A stretch of DNA of 9,193 nucleotides from JBBIOI01 sp037443425 (GTDB taxonomy: Bacteria; Desulfobacterota; BSN033; UBA1163): assembly GCA_037443425.1 (NCBI GenBank), contig JBBIOI010000129.1:1-9193 (forward strand). Direction: 5' to 3'. The position numbers and the translations under genes are program-made. Numbering within the stretch: the stretch's first letter is position 1; each line of letters opens with the position of its first letter. Below are positions 7,268 through 9,193 of the stretch, in pieces. The notes beneath the pieces were generated by a model. The model worked only from the letters and a program-made list of their open reading frames with translations. It made no database searches and had not been told where the DNA came from.

Positions 7268-7297
7268 TTGAATGTTTTATTATTTATTTCCTATATT
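7268..7297 (+). promoter_or_regulatory. Possible promoter for the lipoprotein and AbiTii-like genes
   Basis: TTGAAT (7268-7273), 18 bases, TATATT (7292-7297). This is a fair match in very AT-rich DNA, where chance matches are common. It would start transcription near 7304, about 70 bases before ATG 7375. Confidence 0.35.
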
Positions 7298-7374
7298 TGG
7301 CATATTTATTGCTTTAAGAAATAATGGTTTACCTTTAAATTTTATTAACTTCTTAATTAGGACTGGAGAACAAT

Positions 7375-7806
7375 ATGAAATTATTAAAATTTTTATTTAT
7401 ATTTATTGGGCTTATGATTTTAATTACAACATATAATTGTTCTACAATAATCGTAAAGGACGAACCTCCAGTTTACAAACCTGTTCCTAAAGAACCAGGA
7501 CCACCGCCATGGGCACCTGCTCATGGTCATAGAGCGAAATATCGTTATCATTATTATCCCGACTCCTATGTATATTTTGATATTGAAAGGAGGATATATT
7601 TCTATCTTTCTGTTAGCGGATGGCAGGCATCGGTTTCTCTTCCTACTGGAGTATATATTAATGTTAATAGCTATGTGGTTTTAGAGATGGATGTTTCAGA
7701 GCCATATCATTTTCATACAGAAGTTGTTAAGCGATACCCACCAGGTCATCTCAAAAAAATTGAAGACAATGGAAAAAAGAAAGGTAAAGGAAAAGGAAAA
7801 GATTGA
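7375..7806 (+). CDS. Probable lipoprotein of unknown function, Lys/Gly-rich tail
   Basis: A 143-residue exported protein. A short basic start and hydrophobic stretch (6-19) lead to C22 in 'TTYNC', a weak lipobox, so membrane anchoring by lipidation is likely but not certain. A proline-rich linker follows (31-47), then a domain rich in Tyr, His and Arg: 'GHRAKYRYHYYPDSYVYFDI' (51-70), 'YFYLSVSGWQASVSLP' (75-90) and 'MDVSEPYHFH' to 'YPPGHLKK'. This resembles uncharacterised proteobacterial proteins with the 'HG-RAK-RY-YYP' pattern; no function is known to me. The tail (KKKGKGKGKD) is encoded by purine repeats that double as the ribosome-binding site of the next gene. GGAG at 7365-7368 supports the ATG. 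The link with the downstream AbiTii-like gene is tight. Confidence 0.82.
   Translation: MKLLKFLFIFIGLMILITTYNCSTIIVKDEPPVYKPVPKEPGPPPWAPAHGHRAKYRYHYYPDSYVYFDIERRIYFYLSVSGWQASVSLPTGVYINVNSYVVLEMDVSEPYHFHTEVVKRYPPGHLKKIEDNGKKKGKGKGKD
7787..7800 (+). promoter_or_regulatory. Shine-Dalgarno built into the Lys/Gly tail codons
   Basis: AAAGGAAAAGGAAAA overlaps the last Gly-Lys codons of the lipoprotein gene. The second AAGGA (7793-7797) is 5 bases from TTG 7803 and 11 from ATG 7809, so it can serve either start of the next gene. Confidence 0.55.
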
Positions 7807-7808
7807 AA

Positions 7809-8405
7809 ATGGAATCTATCATACTTGATTTACAAAGAGATACGTTAGATAGGACATTGTGTGTAGCAGATTTATTGAGGAAGGCATTGCTTGTTTCTCA
7901 TAAGCTTGGTATTACTGAATTTGAGACGTGGATTAATAAGGAGCTAAATGGATATGAGAAGATAATTGAGGTTCCTGAGTATCGTATTGTAAGAGGTAAA
8001 ATAAAGGCTTGGAAGCCATTTAAGGGGTGGCAACCTGTAATATTTCCTGATGATGAAGCACAGGAGGCTTTTTCTAAAAGGCGTTTTTATCATTCGATTG
8101 CTGAAATAGAAGCTATGATTAATAGAGAGAAAAAGGATTTTCTTCATATGCCTTATCCTGCAAACATAGAAAAACAATTAAGAGATGCCATAGGATTTGA
8201 TACAGAGGTAACACTAATAATTCCTGTTTCAAGTTTGGTTCGGATTGTAGATACTGTCCGAACTATTATATTGAATTGGTCACTTAAACTTGAAGAAGAT
8301 GGAATCATTGGAGAAGGAATATCTTTCAGTCTTTCTGAAAAAGAAAGAGCAAGGTTTATTTCTTATGAGGTAAATAATTTTCACCCACCAATTAGTCATA
8401 ATTAA
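7809..8405 (+). CDS. AbiTii-domain-like protein (predicted abortive-infection family)
   Basis: A 198-residue soluble protein with no signal peptide or membrane segment. Its pattern matches the AbiTii domain as I know it: an N-terminal 'LQRDTLDRTLCVADLLRKAL' helix, then 'EFETWINKELNGYEK', 'VPEYRIVRGKI', and the C-terminal 'VRTIILNWSLKLEEDGIIGEG' with a final 'FSLSEKERA'. The AbiTii domain is predicted, not well proven, to belong to phage-defence abortive-infection proteins, often with an extra C-terminal effector domain. Here the protein stops at 'NNFHPPISHN', so it is domain-only or has lost its tail. ATG 7809 is 2 bases after the lipoprotein stop; an in-frame TTG at 7803 would overlap it. 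The paired lipoprotein is an unexpected partner. A truncated ATPase-HTH gene converges on it from the right. Confidence 0.8.
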   Translation: MESIILDLQRDTLDRTLCVADLLRKALLVSHKLGITEFETWINKELNGYEKIIEVPEYRIVRGKIKAWKPFKGWQPVIFPDDEAQEAFSKRRFYHSIAEIEAMINREKKDFLHMPYPANIEKQLRDAIGFDTEVTLIIPVSSLVRIVDTVRTIILNWSLKLEEDGIIGEGISFSLSEKERARFISYEVNNFHPPISHN

Positions 8406-8461
8406 TTAGCAGAAACCAATTTACCACCAATATGCATAACGAAAAGCATTATGATCTACAT

Positions 8462-8482
8462 CCCTCCTTATAAGAAGGACGG
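8462..8482. repeat. Imperfect hairpin between convergent genes
   Basis: TCCTT (8465-8469) pairs with AAGGA (8475-8479) around ATAAG, and one mismatch further out CC (8462-8463) pairs with GG (8481-8482). It lies between two converging genes, where a two-way terminator is expected, but neither strand has a T run after the stem. The rest of 8406-8507 shows no gene. Confidence 0.35.
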
Positions 8483-8507
8483 TTAATAGTTAAGTCCATT
8501 GTAAAAT

Positions 8508-9193
8508 TTAAAGGGGGTTCCCAACTTGTTTCGCTAACTCTTTTTGAGACAACCCAAGCTTCTTTCTCAGTGTTCTAATTCTATTACCAAGATTTGGTGG
8601 TCTTTTTCCTCCAATAGATGGAAATATTATTTCCTGTTCCCAGACTTCATAGTGTTTAGGTAGAAAAGCACTTTTTGAAAATCTTCCCTCGCACTTAATT
8701 ACTTTAAGGAAAAGCTCGCCATCTTCCTTACTTAATTCGATAGCAACCTGGGTTATATGCCTTAAGTTGGCTTTAAAAGTGGGGGTGTGTGCTTCTTTTT
8801 CCAAGATCCAATAGGCAATAGTTTGAAGATCGTATAGCCTTGGACATGAATAAGTAAAAAATTTATATGTAATATTCTCATCAGCCCATATATCCTGCAT
8901 TCCCGTTAAACTATCGAATATATAGCGCACACCTTCGCCATACTCAATTTCAATTCGATCAATAGCGGAGCGAAATTGAGAAACATCTCTGGGATTTTCT
9001 ACTTTTATTAAGTTTCCTTTGAAGTCACTTTTTTCCTTTGAATAAAATTGTGAAAACAAAAGATCGTTATTTCCTTTTCCAGATGTAAAACAATCAAGTA
9101 TTGTTAGATACTCTAAATTTGGTAGCAAGGCTAATCTTTTTGTGATTGTTGCAGGTGAGAGATTAAAAGAAACATACACTACTTTAAATTTAT
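8508..9193 (-). CDS. KaiC/RecA-like ATPase with C-terminal HTH, both ends incomplete
   Basis: The frame is open to the right edge (it reads KFKVV before the GTG at 9179), so the start and the expected Walker A lie outside the window. About 227 codons are visible. Counting from that GTG, 'VRYIFDSLTGM' (84-94) is a Walker B of the RAD55/KaiC type with D89 acidic. The region to about 180 is the rest of that ATPase fold, and 'LGNRIRTLRKKLGLSQKELAKQVG' (197-220) begins a Cro/Xre helix-turn-helix. The protein stops three residues later (NPL), before the recognition helix. In similar HTH proteins helix 3 and often a cupin domain would follow; that is recollection, not seen here. No other frame nearby restores it. 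It is likely a 3'-truncated regulator or pseudogene, cut where the AbiTii-like region begins. Confidence 0.75.
   Translation of the reverse strand, partial: KFKVVYVSFNLSPATITKRLALLPNLEYLTILDCFTSGKGNNDLLFSQFYSKEKSDFKGNLIKVENPRDVSQFRSAIDRIEIEYGEGVRYIFDSLTGMQDIWADENITYKFFTYSCPRLYDLQTIAYWILEKEAHTPTFKANLRHITQVAIELSKEDGELFLKVIKCEGRFSKSAFLPKHYEVWEQEIIFPSIGGKRPPNLGNRIRTLRKKLGLSQKELAKQVGNPL

Noticed and set aside
7268..7324. Short hydrophobic frame (18 codons from TTG) before the lipoprotein gene
   Set aside because: It has a TTG start, a poorly spaced ribosome-binding site, and a composition expected from AT-rich non-coding DNA.
1..9193. CRISPR array, tRNA or rRNA gene, insertion sequence
   Set aside because: No regularly spaced direct repeats, cloverleaf-like sequence, transposase pattern or long terminal inverted repeats were seen on reading both strands.

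Overview
The window is AT-rich and gene-dense. Its content points to an anaerobic bacterium, plausibly a Desulfobacterota-type sulfate reducer or syntroph. The indications are CoA-thioester catabolism of an organic acid, two desulforedoxin-like mini-proteins, class III CoA-transferases, and two exported proteins of families I associate with that group. The taxonomic call is inference from gene content and base composition; there is no rRNA or tRNA marker here.

Left part (1-4837, + strand): a catabolic gene run. It starts with the 3' part of an enoyl-CoA hydratase/isomerase gene. Five bases later comes a complete acyl-CoA synthetase, then two tiny tandem four-cysteine proteins of the desulforedoxin type (39 and 46 aa, each with a strong Shine-Dalgarno). 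After a 92-bp AT-rich gap come two class III (CaiB/BaiF) CoA-transferase genes that overlap by one base. The second keeps the expected catalytic aspartate (D166); the first has none at that position. This suggests a heteromeric CoA-transferase with one catalytic and one non-catalytic subunit. Together these enzymes could activate an acid to its CoA ester by ligation or CoA transfer and then process it by hydration or isomerisation. The substrate cannot be read from the sequence.

Middle (4848-6588): a YtcJ-type metal-dependent amidohydrolase gene on the - strand converges on the CoA-transferase pair with only 10 bp between stop codons. It shares a 160-bp divergent promoter region with the next + strand gene. 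A good sigma-70 promoter on the - strand sets its transcription start and favours the ATG at 6410 over an upstream TTG.

Right part (6589-9193): two exported proteins of unknown function follow, one with a signal peptide and one probable lipoprotein. The lipoprotein's Lys/Gly-rich tail codons carry the ribosome-binding site for a gene resembling the AbiTii domain of predicted abortive-infection proteins. Facing it on the - strand is the 3' part of a gene for a RecA/KaiC-like ATPase joined to a helix-turn-helix. The HTH ends abruptly before its recognition helix, so this gene looks 3'-truncated. The junction near 8508 and the roughly 100 bp next to the AbiTii-like gene are a probable rearrangement site and the most accessory-looking part of the window.
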